A stretch of DNA of 64,000 bases from Pseudomonas sp. GM41(2012) (GCF_000282315.2 NZ_AKJN02000008.1:1-64000); one strand, 5' to 3'. Counted from the first letter of the stretch, positions 42,361-52,340 are shown. Numbers and translations are program-made. The notes: generated by a model not told the origin, from the sequence alone.

Positions 42361-43098
42361 ATGTCCCAAGTCAACATGCGCGATATGCTGAAGGCCGGTG
42401 TGCACTTCGGTCACCAGACCCGTTACTGGAACCCGAAAATGGGTAAGTACATTTTCGGCGCGCGTAACAAGATCCACATCATCAACCTTGAAAAAACCCT
42501 GCCAATGTTCAACGAAGCTCTGACTTTCGTAGAGCGTCTGGCCCAGGGCAAAAACAAGATTCTGTTCGTCGGCACCAAGCGTTCCGCTGGCAAGATCGTT
42601 GCTGAAGAAGCAGCACGTTGCGGTTCGCCGTACGTCGATCACCGCTGGTTGGGCGGCATGCTGACCAACTTCAAAACCATCCGTGCTTCCATCAAGCGTC
42701 TGCGTGACCTTGAAGTGCAAGCCGAAGACGGTACTTTCGCCAAGCTGACCAAGAAAGAAGCGCTGATGCGCACTCGCGATCTTGAGAAGCTCGATCGTTC
42801 CCTGGGTGGTATCAAGGACATGGGCGGTCTGCCAGACGCACTGTTCGTTATCGACGTTGATCACGAGCGCATCGCGATCACCGAAGCCAACAAGCTGGGC
42901 ATCCCGGTTATCGGCGTAGTCGATACCAACAGCAGCCCGGAAGGCGTTGACTACATCATCCCAGGCAACGATGACGCAATCCGCGCTATCCAGTTGTACA
43001 TGGGTTCGATGGCTGACGCTGTTATCCGCGGTCGCAACCACGTTGCTGGCGGCACCGAGCAGTTCGTTGAAGAAGCTCCGGTAGCAGCAGCTGAGTAA
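42361..43098 (+). CDS. rpsB: 30S ribosomal protein S2
   Basis: The 245-residue ribosomal protein opens with SQVNMRDMLKAGVHFGHQTRYWNPKM, and the body has the family's FVGTKRSAGKIVAEEA and DHRWLGGMLTNFKT. It sits on the small subunit near the mRNA exit. AAGGA precedes the ATG. tsf follows after a hairpin, as in most bacteria. Confidence 0.98.
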   Translation: MSQVNMRDMLKAGVHFGHQTRYWNPKMGKYIFGARNKIHIINLEKTLPMFNEALTFVERLAQGKNKILFVGTKRSAGKIVAEEAARCGSPYVDHRWLGGMLTNFKTIRASIKRLRDLEVQAEDGTFAKLTKKEALMRTRDLEKLDRSLGGIKDMGGLPDALFVIDVDHERIAITEANKLGIPVIGVVDTNSSPEGVDYIIPGNDDAIRAIQLYMGSMADAVIRGRNHVAGGTEQFVEEAPVAAAE

Positions 43099-43125
43099 TT
43101 GACGCCCAGGCGTTGACTCAGTAAG

Positions 43126-43152
43126 CAAAAAGGGGGCTTGGCCCCCTTTTTG
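43126..43152 (+). terminator. hairpin terminator/attenuator between rpsB and tsf
   Basis: AAAAAGGGGGC / GCCCCCTTTTT with a 3-base loop is followed by TG. In E. coli the same junction has a partial terminator that lowers tsf expression relative to rpsB. Confidence 0.8.
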
Positions 43153-43290
43153 CCACCTCGAAAACCGTTTGTCGGCAGCGCAGTTACAGCCTTTGTAACC
43201 TGCAGCAGCCAGCAAGGGTGGTTCGGGAAGAATTGATCGCCCGTTCGATCGGGTGGAATGGTTGAAAACCTATCCAAGAGGAATTTTGAA

Positions 43291-44154
43291 ATGGCAGAGA
43301 TTACTGCAGCGTTGGTCAAAGAACTGCGCGAGCGTACTGGCGAAGGCATGATGGACTGCAAAAAGGCCTTGACCAAGGCTGGCGGCGACATCGAAAAAGC
43401 CATTGATGACATGCGTGCTTCGGGCGCCATCAAGGCTGCCAAGAAAGCTGGCAACGTTGCCGCTGAAGGCGCGATCGCTCTGAAGGAAGACGGTAAAACC
43501 GCCGTTCTGCTGGAAGTGAACTCGCAGACCGACTTCCTGGCTCTGCAGGACGACTTCAAGGCATTTGTTGCTAACAGCGTTGAAAAAGCGTTCGCTGACA
43601 AACTGACTGACGTCGCTCCGCTGATCGAAGCTCAAGAAGCTGATCGCCTGGTTCTGGTCGGCAAGGTTGGCGAAAACGTCAACATCCGTCGCCTGGCTCG
43701 CGTTGAAGGTGATGTTGTTGGTGGTTACCTGCACGGCAACAAGATCGGTGTTGCGGTTGTTCTCAAAGGCGGCACCGTTGAGCTGGCCAAAGACATCGCT
43801 ATGCACGTAGCGGCCACCAACCCTGAATTCCTGCTGCCATCGGAAGTTTCCGCTGAAGCGGTCGAGCGCGAGAAAGGCGTGTTCCTGACCCTCAACGCTG
43901 ACAAGATCGCTGGCAAGCCAGAAAACATCGTTGAAAACATGGTCAAAGGTCGTATCAGCAAGTTCCTGGCTGAAGCGAGCCTGGTTGAGCAGGCGTTCGT
44001 CAAGAACCCTGAAATCAAGGTTGGCGAACTGGCCAAGAAAGCCGGTGCTGAAATCGTTTCTTTCACCTACTTCAAAGTAGGCGAAGGCATCGAGAAGCCG
44101 GTCGACAACTTCGCTGAAGAAGTTGCTGCCCAGCTGGCTGCCGCCAAGCAATAA
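43291..44154 (+). CDS. tsf: elongation factor Ts
   Basis: EF-Ts exchanges GDP for GTP on EF-Tu. The 287-residue protein has the N-terminal UBA-like module (ITAALVKELRERTGEGMMDCKKAL) and the SQTDFL core motif of the EF-Tu-binding region. ATG 43291 follows AAGAGGAATTTTGAA; the reading from 43258 is not needed. Confidence 0.97.
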   Translation: MAEITAALVKELRERTGEGMMDCKKALTKAGGDIEKAIDDMRASGAIKAAKKAGNVAAEGAIALKEDGKTAVLLEVNSQTDFLALQDDFKAFVANSVEKAFADKLTDVAPLIEAQEADRLVLVGKVGENVNIRRLARVEGDVVGGYLHGNKIGVAVVLKGGTVELAKDIAMHVAATNPEFLLPSEVSAEAVEREKGVFLTLNADKIAGKPENIVENMVKGRISKFLAEASLVEQAFVKNPEIKVGELAKKAGAEIVSFTYFKVGEGIEKPVDNFAEEVAAQLAAAKQ

Positions 44155-44178
44155 GACGGTTTTTTAACTGTCGCCCTG

Positions 44179-44212
44179 AAGAGGCTGCCCGCTCACGCGC
44201 GCAGCCTCTTTT
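44179..44212 (+). terminator. terminator after tsf
   Basis: AAGAGGCTGC / GCAGCCTCTT with a 12-base loop is followed by TTTC. It separates tsf from pyrH, which lies about 150 bases on. Confidence 0.75.
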
Positions 44213-44364
44213 CAGATGGGGCACCAATTTTTAATTGGTTTCCTTTTGGAACTGGCTTACAAAGCCATGTTCCGATGGCGCTGAAGCAGTGCCAAGTTAG
44301 AGTGAACGCCAGCTGTAAACAGCTCGCAAAGAATTTTTAAAATACGCCGCAGGAGAGATTCGCA

Positions 44365-45108
44365 ATGGCTCAGCAGGGCAGTGGTTATCAGGCTCGCTAT
44401 AAACGCATTCTACTCAAGCTTAGCGGCGAGGCCCTGATGGGCTCGGAAGAGTTCGGGATCGATCCGAAAGTTCTGGATCGCATGGCGCTGGAAGTCGGCC
44501 AACTGGTCGGCATCGGTGTTCAGGTCGGTCTGGTGATCGGCGGTGGCAACCTGTTCCGCGGTGCAGCGTTGAGCGCGGCCGGCATGGATCGGGTTACCGG
44601 CGACCACATGGGCATGCTGGCCACTGTGATGAACGCCCTGGCCATGCGCGATGCGCTGGAACGTGCCAATATCTCGGCCATCGTGATGTCGGCCATTTCC
44701 ATGGTTGGCGTAACCGATCACTATGATCGCCGCAAAGCCATGCGCCACTTGAATGCCAAGGAAGTCGTGATTTTCGCGGCCGGTACCGGTAATCCGTTCT
44801 TCACCACGGATTCGGCAGCGTGCTTGCGTGCAATCGAAATCGATGCCGATGTCGTGCTCAAGGCGACCAAGGTCGATGGCGTTTATACCGCTGACCCATT
44901 CAAAGACCCGCATGCTGAGAAGTTCGATCATCTGACTTACGATGAAGTGCTGGATCGCAAGCTGGGCGTGATGGATCTGACCGCTATTTGCCTGTGCCGC
45001 GACCACAAGATGCCGTTGCGCGTATTTAACATGAACAAGCCCGGCGCCCTGCTGAATATCGTGCACGGCGGCGCTGAAGGGACCCTGATCGAGGAAGGCC
45101 AACAATGA
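44365..45108 (+). CDS. pyrH: UMP kinase
   Basis: PyrH phosphorylates UMP to UDP for RNA and, through UDP-sugars, envelope synthesis. The 247-residue amino-acid-kinase-fold protein has KRILLKLSGEALMG, VIGGGNLFRG and GTGNPFFTTDSAA. It overlaps frr by 4 bases (ATGA). Confidence 0.96.
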   Translation: MAQQGSGYQARYKRILLKLSGEALMGSEEFGIDPKVLDRMALEVGQLVGIGVQVGLVIGGGNLFRGAALSAAGMDRVTGDHMGMLATVMNALAMRDALERANISAIVMSAISMVGVTDHYDRRKAMRHLNAKEVVIFAAGTGNPFFTTDSAACLRAIEIDADVVLKATKVDGVYTADPFKDPHAEKFDHLTYDEVLDRKLGVMDLTAICLCRDHKMPLRVFNMNKPGALLNIVHGGAEGTLIEEGQQ

Positions 45109-45662
45109 TCAACGAAATCAAGAAAGACGCTAAAGAGCGTATGCAGAAATCCGTCGAGTCGCTGATGCATAACTTTGGCCGTATTCGTACTGGCCAGGCG
45201 CATCCAAGCATTCTGGAAGGCGTGATGGTGCCGTATTACGGTTCCGACACTCCGATCAAGCAAGTGGCGAACATCACCGTCAAAGACGCCCGTACCCTGC
45301 AAGTCGTTGCCTTTGAGCGCAACATGCTCGGTGCTGTCGACAAGGCCATCGGTAGCGCGGGTCTGAACCTCAACCCGACCAACCTGGGTGAGTTGCTGCT
45401 GATCTCCATGCCGGCCCTGACCGAAGAAACCCGTAAGGGCTTCACCAAGCAGGCTCGCGATGTCGCTGAAGATGCCCGTGTTGCAGTGCGCAACATCCGT
45501 CGTGATGCGAACAGCCAGCTGAAGGATCTGGTCAAGGAAAAAGAAATCAGTGAAGACGAAGAACGTCGCGCCACTGGCGAGATCGATGATCTGACCAAAA
45601 AGTACGTGGCTGAAATCGACGCGAATTTGGCGCAGAAAGAAAAAGACCTGATGGCCGTATAA
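45105..45662 (+). CDS. frr: ribosome recycling factor
   Basis: RRF splits post-termination ribosomes together with EF-G. The 185-residue protein has the three-helix/beta-sandwich arrangement (MQKSVESLMHNFGRIRTGQAHPSIL; VRNIRRDANSQLKDL). Length matches E. coli (185). It is coupled to pyrH by a 4-base overlap; uppS starts 13 bases after it. Confidence 0.97.
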   Translation: MINEIKKDAKERMQKSVESLMHNFGRIRTGQAHPSILEGVMVPYYGSDTPIKQVANITVKDARTLQVVAFERNMLGAVDKAIGSAGLNLNPTNLGELLLISMPALTEETRKGFTKQARDVAEDARVAVRNIRRDANSQLKDLVKEKEISEDEERRATGEIDDLTKKYVAEIDANLAQKEKDLMAV

Positions 45663-45675
45663 GGGTCACGTTTTA

Positions 45676-46431
45676 ATGGATAAGACCAAGCAGACTGCAC
45701 CGTCCGCGGTGCCGCGCCATGTCGCGATCATCATGGATGGTAATAATCGCTGGGCGAAAAAACGCTTTATGCCGGGTGTCGCCGGGCATAAAGCGGGCGT
45801 GGATGCAGTGCGTGCGGTGATTGAGGTGTGTGCCGAGGCCAAGGTCGAAGTACTGACCCTGTTCGCGTTCTCCAGCGAGAACTGGCAGCGCCCGGCCGAT
45901 GAAGTCAGTGCCTTGATGGATCTGTTCTTCAAGGCGTTGCGTCGCGAGGCCAAGCGCCTAAACGACAACAACATCAGTTTGCGCATCATTGGTGACCGTT
46001 CACGTTTTCATCCGGAGCTTCAGGCTGCCATGCGTGAAGCTGAGGCAATGACGGCGGGCACCAATCGCTTCATTCTGCAGATCGCTGCCAACTATGGCGG
46101 GCAGTGGGATATCGCGCAGGCCGCACAGCGTCTGGCTCGGGAAGTCCAGGCCGGGCACCTGCGTCCGGAAGACATTACCCCGGAACTGTTGCAAACCTGT
46201 CTGGCGACCGGCGATTTGCCGTTGCCGGACTTGTGCATCCGTACCGGTGGCGAGCACCGCATCAGTAACTTCCTGCTGTGGCAACTGGCTTACGCCGAGT
46301 TGTACTTCTCCGACCTGTTCTGGCCGGACTTCAAACACGATGCCATGCGTACCGCGCTGGCCGATTTTGCTTCTCGGCAGCGCCGTTTCGGTAAAACGAG
46401 CGAGCAGGTCGAGGCTGGAGCCCGGGTTTAA
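45676..46431 (+). CDS. uppS: undecaprenyl diphosphate synthase
   Basis: UppS makes the C55 lipid carrier of cell-wall synthesis. The 251-residue cis-prenyltransferase has HVAIIMDGNNRWAKKR with the catalytic Asp, FAFSSENWQRP and the C-terminal RTGGEHRISNFLLWQ with DLFWPDF. Its stop and the cdsA start share one base (TAATG). Confidence 0.96.
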   Translation: MDKTKQTAPSAVPRHVAIIMDGNNRWAKKRFMPGVAGHKAGVDAVRAVIEVCAEAKVEVLTLFAFSSENWQRPADEVSALMDLFFKALRREAKRLNDNNISLRIIGDRSRFHPELQAAMREAEAMTAGTNRFILQIAANYGGQWDIAQAAQRLAREVQAGHLRPEDITPELLQTCLATGDLPLPDLCIRTGGEHRISNFLLWQLAYAELYFSDLFWPDFKHDAMRTALADFASRQRRFGKTSEQVEAGARV

Positions 46432-47237
46432 TGCTTAAACAACGAATCATCACTGCGCTGATCCTGCTGCCGATTGCCTTGTGCGGATTTTTCCTGCTCG
46501 AGGGCACCGGTTTTGCGCTGTTCATCGGGCTGGTCGTGACCCTCGGTGCATGGGAGTGGGCTCGCCTGGCGGGCTTCACTGAGCAGCCGATCCGCCTTGC
46601 CTATGCGGCTGTGGTCGCGCTGATGCTGTTTGTCATGCATATCGTGCCTGGGCTCGCGCCTTGGGTGTTGGGCGCTTCGGTGCTTTGGTGGGGTGTTGCA
46701 ACCTACCTGGTGCTGACATATCCGCGCTCCAGCGAACTTTGGTCCAGCGCTGCCTGCAAGCTGGTGATCGGTCTGCTGATCCTGCTGCCCGCCTGGCAAG
46801 GTCTGGTTCAGATCAAGCAGGAGCCTTTGGGTAACTGGCTGATCATGGTGGTGATGGTGCTGGTCTGGGGCGCTGATATCGGTGCTTATTTCTCTGGTCG
46901 GGCTTTTGGCAAGCGCAAGCTGGCGCCACAGGTCAGTCCCGGCAAAAGCTGGGAGGGCGTCTACGGCGGCCTTGTAGCGAGTCTGGTCATTACTGTCATT
47001 GTCGGTCTGGTTCGAGACTGGACGGTGGCGCAGCTGTTCAAAGGTCTGATGGGTGCAGCCATCATCGTGTTTATCTCGGTGGTAGGTGATCTCACCGAAA
47101 GCATGTTCAAGCGTCAGTCCGGGATCAAGGACAGCAGTAATCTGCTTCCGGGGCACGGCGGCGTGCTGGACCGTATCGACAGCCTGACGGCAGCGATTCC
47201 GGTGTTTGCCGTGCTGCTGTGGATGGCGGCACCGTGA
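46431..47237 (+). CDS. cdsA: phosphatidate cytidylyltransferase
   Basis: CdsA makes CDP-diacylglycerol from phosphatidate at the inner membrane. The 268-residue protein has about eight hydrophobic segments and the C-terminal family signature spanning SVVGDLTESMFKRQSGIKDS and GHGGVLDRID. The start overlaps uppS and the end overlaps dxr (GTGA). Confidence 0.95.
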   Translation: MLKQRIITALILLPIALCGFFLLEGTGFALFIGLVVTLGAWEWARLAGFTEQPIRLAYAAVVALMLFVMHIVPGLAPWVLGASVLWWGVATYLVLTYPRSSELWSSAACKLVIGLLILLPAWQGLVQIKQEPLGNWLIMVVMVLVWGADIGAYFSGRAFGKRKLAPQVSPGKSWEGVYGGLVASLVITVIVGLVRDWTVAQLFKGLMGAAIIVFISVVGDLTESMFKRQSGIKDSSNLLPGHGGVLDRIDSLTAAIPVFAVLLWMAAP

Positions 47238-48424
47238 GCCGCCCGCAGCAGATTACCGTCCTGGGGGCGACCGGTTCGATTGGTCTGAGCACGCTTGACG
47301 TCATCGCTCGCCATCCTGAGCGTTATCAGGCTTTCGCCTTGAGCGGTTTCACCCGTCTGAGCGAGCTGTTGGCCCTGTGCGTTCGTCATACGCCGCGGTT
47401 CGCCGTGGTACCTGAGGCGGGTGCTGCCCGAGGCTTGCAGGACGACTTGCGCGCCGCAGGTCTGTCGACTCGCGTGCTGGTGGGAGAGGAAGGCCTGTGT
47501 CAGGTTGCTTCCGATCCTGAGGTCGATGCGGTCATGGCGGCCATCGTTGGCGCTGCGGGCTTGCGACCGACTCTGGCAGCGGTCGAAGCCGGCAAGAAAA
47601 TCCTCCTGGCCAACAAAGAAGCACTGGTGATGTCCGGTGCGCTGTTCATGCAGGCTGTGCGCAAGAGTGGTTCGGTGCTGCTGCCGATCGACAGCGAGCA
47701 CAACGCGATTTTCCAGTGCATGCCGCAGGATTTCGCTCGTGGACTGGGTGCCGTCGGGGTGCGTCGGATTTTACTCACAGCCTCTGGTGGTCCGTTCCGA
47801 CAGACACCTATGGCTGAACTGGTGCATGTTTCCCCTGAGCAAGCGTGTGCCCATCCGAACTGGTCCATGGGGCGCAAGATTTCGGTGGATTCGGCCAGCA
47901 TGATGAACAAGGGGCTGGAGCTGATCGAAGCCTGCTGGCTGTTTGATGCCAAGCCGTCCCAGGTCGAAGTGGTGATTCATCCTCAAAGCGTGATTCATTC
48001 GCTGGTCGATTACATCGATGGTTCGGTATTGGCCCAGTTAGGTAACCCTGACATGCGCACGCCGATCGCCAACGCGCTGGCCTGGCCGGAGCGAATCGAC
48101 TCGGGTGTTGCGCCGCTGGACCTGTTTGCAATTGCGCGGCTGGACTTCCAGGCGCCTGATGAAGAGCGATTCCCGTGTCTGCGCCTTGCGCGTCAGGCGG
48201 CCGAATCCGGCAATAGCGCGCCGGCCATGCTGAATGCGGCGAATGAAGTGGCGGTCGCGGCCTTTCTCGACGGGCGGGTTCGCTACCCGGAAATCGCGAG
48301 TATCATCGAAGAAGTGTTGAATCTCGAGCCCGTGGTTGCGGTTGACGATCTCGAGGCAGTGTTCACGGCCGACACGAAAGCGCGAGTACTGGCCGAACAA
48401 TGGTTGAGTCGTCTCGGGCGGTAA
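47234..48424 (+). CDS. dxr: 1-deoxy-D-xylulose 5-phosphate reductoisomerase
   Basis: Dxr commits DXP to the MEP isoprenoid pathway, feeding UppS. The 396-residue protein has the NADPH-binding GATGSIGLSTLDVI, ANKEALVMSG, the metal-binding PIDSEHNAIFQ and SMMNKGLELIEA. The GTG at 47234 overlaps the cdsA stop and gives the usual N terminus; the in-frame GTG at 47219 would add five residues. Confidence 0.95.
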   Translation: MSRPQQITVLGATGSIGLSTLDVIARHPERYQAFALSGFTRLSELLALCVRHTPRFAVVPEAGAARGLQDDLRAAGLSTRVLVGEEGLCQVASDPEVDAVMAAIVGAAGLRPTLAAVEAGKKILLANKEALVMSGALFMQAVRKSGSVLLPIDSEHNAIFQCMPQDFARGLGAVGVRRILLTASGGPFRQTPMAELVHVSPEQACAHPNWSMGRKISVDSASMMNKGLELIEACWLFDAKPSQVEVVIHPQSVIHSLVDYIDGSVLAQLGNPDMRTPIANALAWPERIDSGVAPLDLFAIARLDFQAPDEERFPCLRLARQAAESGNSAPAMLNAANEVAVAAFLDGRVRYPEIASIIEEVLNLEPVVAVDDLEAVFTADTKARVLAEQWLSRLGR

Positions 48425-48477
48425 GTGCTGCAATACGTTGACCCATGCGGCACTGGACAGGATTGCGGAGAAAGTAG

Positions 48478-49830
48478 ATGAGCGCGCTCTATATGATTGT
48501 CGGCACCCTGGTGGCTTTGGGTGTGCTGGTTACCTTCCACGAATTCGGCCATTTCTGGGTCGCACGTCGCTGTGGGGTCAAAGTGCTGCGTTTCTCCGTG
48601 GGCTTCGGTATGCCGTTGCTGCGCTGGCACGACAAGAAAGGCACTGAGTTCGTCGTTGCCGCGATCCCGCTGGGCGGTTACGTGAAAATGCTCGACGAGC
48701 GCGAAGGCGAAGTGCCGGCCGATCAGCTCGATCAAACCTTCAATCGCAAATCCGTCCGCCAGCGTATCGCTATCGTATCGGCGGGTCCGATTGCCAACTT
48801 TTTACTGGCGATGATTTTTTTCTGGGTGCTCGCCATGCTCGGCAGCGAGCAGGTGCGCCCGGTCATTGGTGCGGTCGAATCCGGCAGTATCGCTGCCAGG
48901 GCTGGTTTGAGCGCGGGCCAGGAAATCATTGCCATCGATGGCGAGCCAACTTCCGGCTGGGCCGCGGTGAACCTGCAGTTGGTCCGTCGTCTTGGGGAGA
49001 GCGGTTCCCTGCAGTTGCTGGTCCGTGATCAGGGTTCCACAGTGGATTCGCCCCGTGAGCTGATGCTGGATAAATGGCTCAAGGGTGCCGATGAGCCTGA
49101 TCCGATTCGTTCGTTGGGCTTGCGCCCTTGGCGTCCGGCGCTGCCACCGGTCCTGGCTGAACTAGACCCGAAAGGCCCGGCACAGGCTGCAGGCCTGAAG
49201 ACCGGTGACCGACTGTTGGCTCTGGACGGCAAGTCGCTTGATGACTGGCAGCAGGTGGTGGACACGGTCCGTATGCACCCTGATACCAAAATCATGCTGC
49301 GCGTCGAGCGTGATGGTGCTCAAATCGACGTCCCTGTGACGCTGGCTGCTCGCGGCGAGAAGAAGGCACCCAGTGGTTATCTGGGGGCTGGGGTGAAGGC
49401 AATTGATTGGCCGCCAGAGATGATTCGCGAAGTTAGTTATGGTCCTGTGGCCGCGATTGGGGAGGGTGCTCGACGCACCTGGACCATGAGCGTACTAACC
49501 CTCGATTCGCTCAAGAAAATGTTGTTCGGTGAGCTCTCGGTAAAAAACTTGAGTGGACCGATAACCATTGCTAAAGTGGCGGGCGCTTCTGCCCAGTCGG
49601 GTGTCGCTGATTTCCTGAATTTCCTTGCTTATCTGAGTATTAGCTTGGGGGTTCTGAATTTGTTGCCCATTCCTGTACTGGATGGGGGGCATTTGTTGTT
49701 TTATCTGATCGAGTGGGCGCGTGGTCGCCCCTTGTCGGATCGGGTGCAGGGTTGGGGGATACAGATCGGTATCAGTTTGGTGATCGGGGTGATGTTGCTT
49801 GCTCTTGTCAATGATCTGGGTCGACTGTAA
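48478..49830 (+). CDS. rseP: site-2 intramembrane metalloprotease RseP
   Basis: RseP cleaves the anti-sigma factor (MucA/RseA) to release AlgU/sigma-E in envelope stress. The 450-residue protein has the zinc motif HEFGH (21-25) in the first membrane segment, two periplasmic PDZ domains (about 115-190 and 205-290) and the C-terminal membrane motif LDGGHLL. Its activity would feed the AlgU-like promoter seen at 8.6 kb; that link is inferred. Confidence 0.96.
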   Translation: MSALYMIVGTLVALGVLVTFHEFGHFWVARRCGVKVLRFSVGFGMPLLRWHDKKGTEFVVAAIPLGGYVKMLDEREGEVPADQLDQTFNRKSVRQRIAIVSAGPIANFLLAMIFFWVLAMLGSEQVRPVIGAVESGSIAARAGLSAGQEIIAIDGEPTSGWAAVNLQLVRRLGESGSLQLLVRDQGSTVDSPRELMLDKWLKGADEPDPIRSLGLRPWRPALPPVLAELDPKGPAQAAGLKTGDRLLALDGKSLDDWQQVVDTVRMHPDTKIMLRVERDGAQIDVPVTLAARGEKKAPSGYLGAGVKAIDWPPEMIREVSYGPVAAIGEGARRTWTMSVLTLDSLKKMLFGELSVKNLSGPITIAKVAGASAQSGVADFLNFLAYLSISLGVLNLLPIPVLDGGHLLFYLIEWARGRPLSDRVQGWGIQIGISLVIGVMLLALVNDLGRL

Positions 49831-49850
49831 CGCTTCGCTGAATTGCGAAT

Positions 49851-49880
49851 CTGCCGCATTTTGCGGCAGTTTGTTTATTG
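49851..49880 (+). terminator. hairpin with T-rich tail between rseP and bamA
   Basis: CTGCCGC / GCGGCAG with loop ATTTT is followed by TTTGTTTATTG. It begins 20 bases after the rseP stop and ends about 25 bases before the bamA start. It looks like a partial terminator or attenuator inside the operon. Confidence 0.6.
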
Positions 49881-49904
49881 CCAGTTGGAATAAGAAAGGA
49901 CTTC

Positions 49905-52295
49905 ATGAAACGTCTGCTGCTAACTGCGGTTCTCACCGTATTGATGATCGCCGAAGTTCACGCCGAGTCCTTCACTATCTCTGATATTCGCGTCAATGGC
50001 CTCCAGCGGGTCTCCGCGGGTAGCGTCTTTGGTGCTTTGCCGTTGAACGTCGGTGAACAGGCGGATGATCGTCGCCTGGTGGAATCCACTCGTGCGTTGT
50101 TCAAAACCGGTTTCTTTCAAGATATCCAGCTGGGCCGCGATGGCAACGTCCTGGTCATCACGGTAGTCGAACGCCCGTCGGTCGCCAGTATCGAGATCGA
50201 GGGTAACAAGGCGATCTCCACTGAAGACCTGATGAAAGGCCTCAAACAATCCGGTCTGGCCGAAGGCGAGATCTTCCAGCGCGCCACCCTCGAAGGTGTG
50301 CGTAACGAGCTGCAACGTCAATACGTCGCTCAGGGTCGCTACTCGGCCACCGTCGACACCGAAGTGGTGCCGCAGCCGCGTAACCGCGTTGCGTTGAAGG
50401 TCAATATCAACGAAGGCACCGTTGCTGCTATCCAGCACATCAACGTGGTGGGTAACACCGTCTTCCCTGAAGAAGACCTGATCGACCTGTTTGAACTCAA
50501 GACCACCAACTGGCTGTCGTTCTTCAAGAACGATGACAAGTACGCTCGTGAAAAACTGTCCGGTGACCTGGAGCGTCTGCGCTCCTACTACCTGGACCGT
50601 GGCTATATCAACATGGATATCGCTTCGACCCAGGTGTCCATCACCCCGGACAAGAAGCACGTCTATATCACCGTCAACGTCAATGAAGGCGAGAAGTACA
50701 CCGTCCGTGACGTCAAGCTGAGCGGCGACCTGAAAGTCCCTGAAGACCAGGTCAAGTCCCTGCTGCTGGTCCAGAAAGGCCAGGTGTTCTCGCGCAAGCT
50801 GATGACCACCACGTCCGAACTGATCACCCGTCGTCTGGGTAACGAGGGTTATACCTTCGCCAACGTCAATGGCGTGCCTCAGCCTCACGATGAAGACCAT
50901 ACCGTCGACATCACATTCGCCGTCGATCCGGGCAAGCGTGCTTACGTGAACCGCATCAACTTCCGTGGCAACACCAAGTCCGAAGACGAAGTGCTGCGCC
51001 GTGAAATGCGTCAGATGGAAGGTGGCTGGGCTTCGACTTACCTGATCGATCAGTCCAAGACTCGTCTTGAGCGTCTGGGCTTCTTCAAGGAAGTCAACGT
51101 CGAAACACCGGCCGTGCCGGGCGTCGACGACCAGGTAGACGTGAACTACAGCGTTGAAGAACAGGCCTCCGGTTCGATTACCGCCAGCGTCGGTTTTGCC
51201 CAGAGCGCCGGTCTGATCCTCGGTGGTTCGATCACTCAGAACAACTTCCTGGGTACGGGTAACAAGGTCAGCATCGGCTTGACTCGCAGTGAATACCAGA
51301 GCCGTTATAACTTCGGTTATGTCGACCCGTACTGGACTGCTGACGGTGTGAGCCTGGGTTACAACGCGTTCTATCGCACCACTGACTACAAAGACCTCGA
51401 CGTCGATGTAGCCAGCTATGCCGTAGACAGCCTGGGTGCAGGCGTGAGCGTCGGTTACCCGATCAGCGAGACTTCGCGTCTGACCTTCGGCCTGACTGCG
51501 CAACAAGACAAGATCAAGACCGGTCAATACACCGTTGACGAGATCTTCGACTTCGTTAACAAGGAAGGCGACAACTACCTGAACTTCAAGGCTTCGGCCG
51601 GCTGGTCCGAATCCACACTGAACAAAGGCGTATTGGCGACCCGTGGTCATTCCCAAAGCCTGACACTGGAAACCACCACGCCTGGTAGTGACCTGTCGTT
51701 CTTCAAGCTTGATTACCGTGGCCAGTTGTTCCAGCCATTGTCTGAAAACTACACCATGCGCCTGCACACCGAACTGGGCTATGGCGATGGTTATGGTTCT
51801 ACCGATGGCTTGCCGTTCTATGAAAACTACTATGCTGGTGGTTTCAACTCGGTTCGTGGCTTCAAGGACAGCACTCTCGGTCCTCGCAGTACCCCAAGTC
51901 GCGGTGCGGCTGTGACGGGTAACACCGGCACGCTCGCCGACCCGGACCAGGATCCGCTGCCGTTCGGTGGTAACGTTTTGATCCAGGGTGGTGTCGAGGT
52001 TCTGTTCCCGCTGCCATTCGTCAAGGATCAGCGTTCCCTGCGTACTTCGGTATTCTGGGATGTGGGTAACGTATTCGACTCCAAGTGCGATAAAACGACG
52101 AACGCCAATGTCGGTTCAACCGCTCAAACAGCGTGTAACGATATCAGCCTGAGCAACATGGCCAGCTCCGTCGGTGTAGGCGTGACCTGGGTTACCGCAC
52201 TGGGTCCTCTGAGCTTCGCGTTGGCCATGCCGGTCAAGAAACCGGATGACGCTGAGACTCAAGTGTTCCAATTCTCCCTCGGCCAGACGTTCTAA
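49905..52295 (+). CDS. bamA: outer membrane protein assembly factor BamA
   Basis: BamA is the core of the BAM complex that inserts beta-barrel proteins into the outer membrane. The 796-residue product has a signal peptide (MKRLLLTAVLTVLMIAEVHA, cleaved near residue 20), five POTRA domains (about 22-420) and a C-terminal 16-strand barrel with the conserved VRGF loop (NSVRGFKD) and a terminal aromatic (SLGQTF). ATG 49905 is chosen because the signal peptide begins there after AAGAAAGGA. The chaperone gene skp follows. Confidence 0.97.
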   Translation: MKRLLLTAVLTVLMIAEVHAESFTISDIRVNGLQRVSAGSVFGALPLNVGEQADDRRLVESTRALFKTGFFQDIQLGRDGNVLVITVVERPSVASIEIEGNKAISTEDLMKGLKQSGLAEGEIFQRATLEGVRNELQRQYVAQGRYSATVDTEVVPQPRNRVALKVNINEGTVAAIQHINVVGNTVFPEEDLIDLFELKTTNWLSFFKNDDKYAREKLSGDLERLRSYYLDRGYINMDIASTQVSITPDKKHVYITVNVNEGEKYTVRDVKLSGDLKVPEDQVKSLLLVQKGQVFSRKLMTTTSELITRRLGNEGYTFANVNGVPQPHDEDHTVDITFAVDPGKRAYVNRINFRGNTKSEDEVLRREMRQMEGGWASTYLIDQSKTRLERLGFFKEVNVETPAVPGVDDQVDVNYSVEEQASGSITASVGFAQSAGLILGGSITQNNFLGTGNKVSIGLTRSEYQSRYNFGYVDPYWTADGVSLGYNAFYRTTDYKDLDVDVASYAVDSLGAGVSVGYPISETSRLTFGLTAQQDKIKTGQYTVDEIFDFVNKEGDNYLNFKASAGWSESTLNKGVLATRGHSQSLTLETTTPGSDLSFFKLDYRGQLFQPLSENYTMRLHTELGYGDGYGSTDGLPFYENYYAGGFNSVRGFKDSTLGPRSTPSRGAAVTGNTGTLADPDQDPLPFGGNVLIQGGVEVLFPLPFVKDQRSLRTSVFWDVGNVFDSKCDKTTNANVGSTAQTACNDISLSNMASSVGVGVTWVTALGPLSFALAMPVKKPDDAETQVFQFSLGQTF

Positions 52296-52340
52296 GCGTC
52301 TGACCCAAGATAACGACAATGGATTTTGTAGGAGTGCATC

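Noticed and set aside
49920..51767. 615-codon open frame antisense to bamA
   Set aside because: Antisense shadow; no signal peptide or domain.
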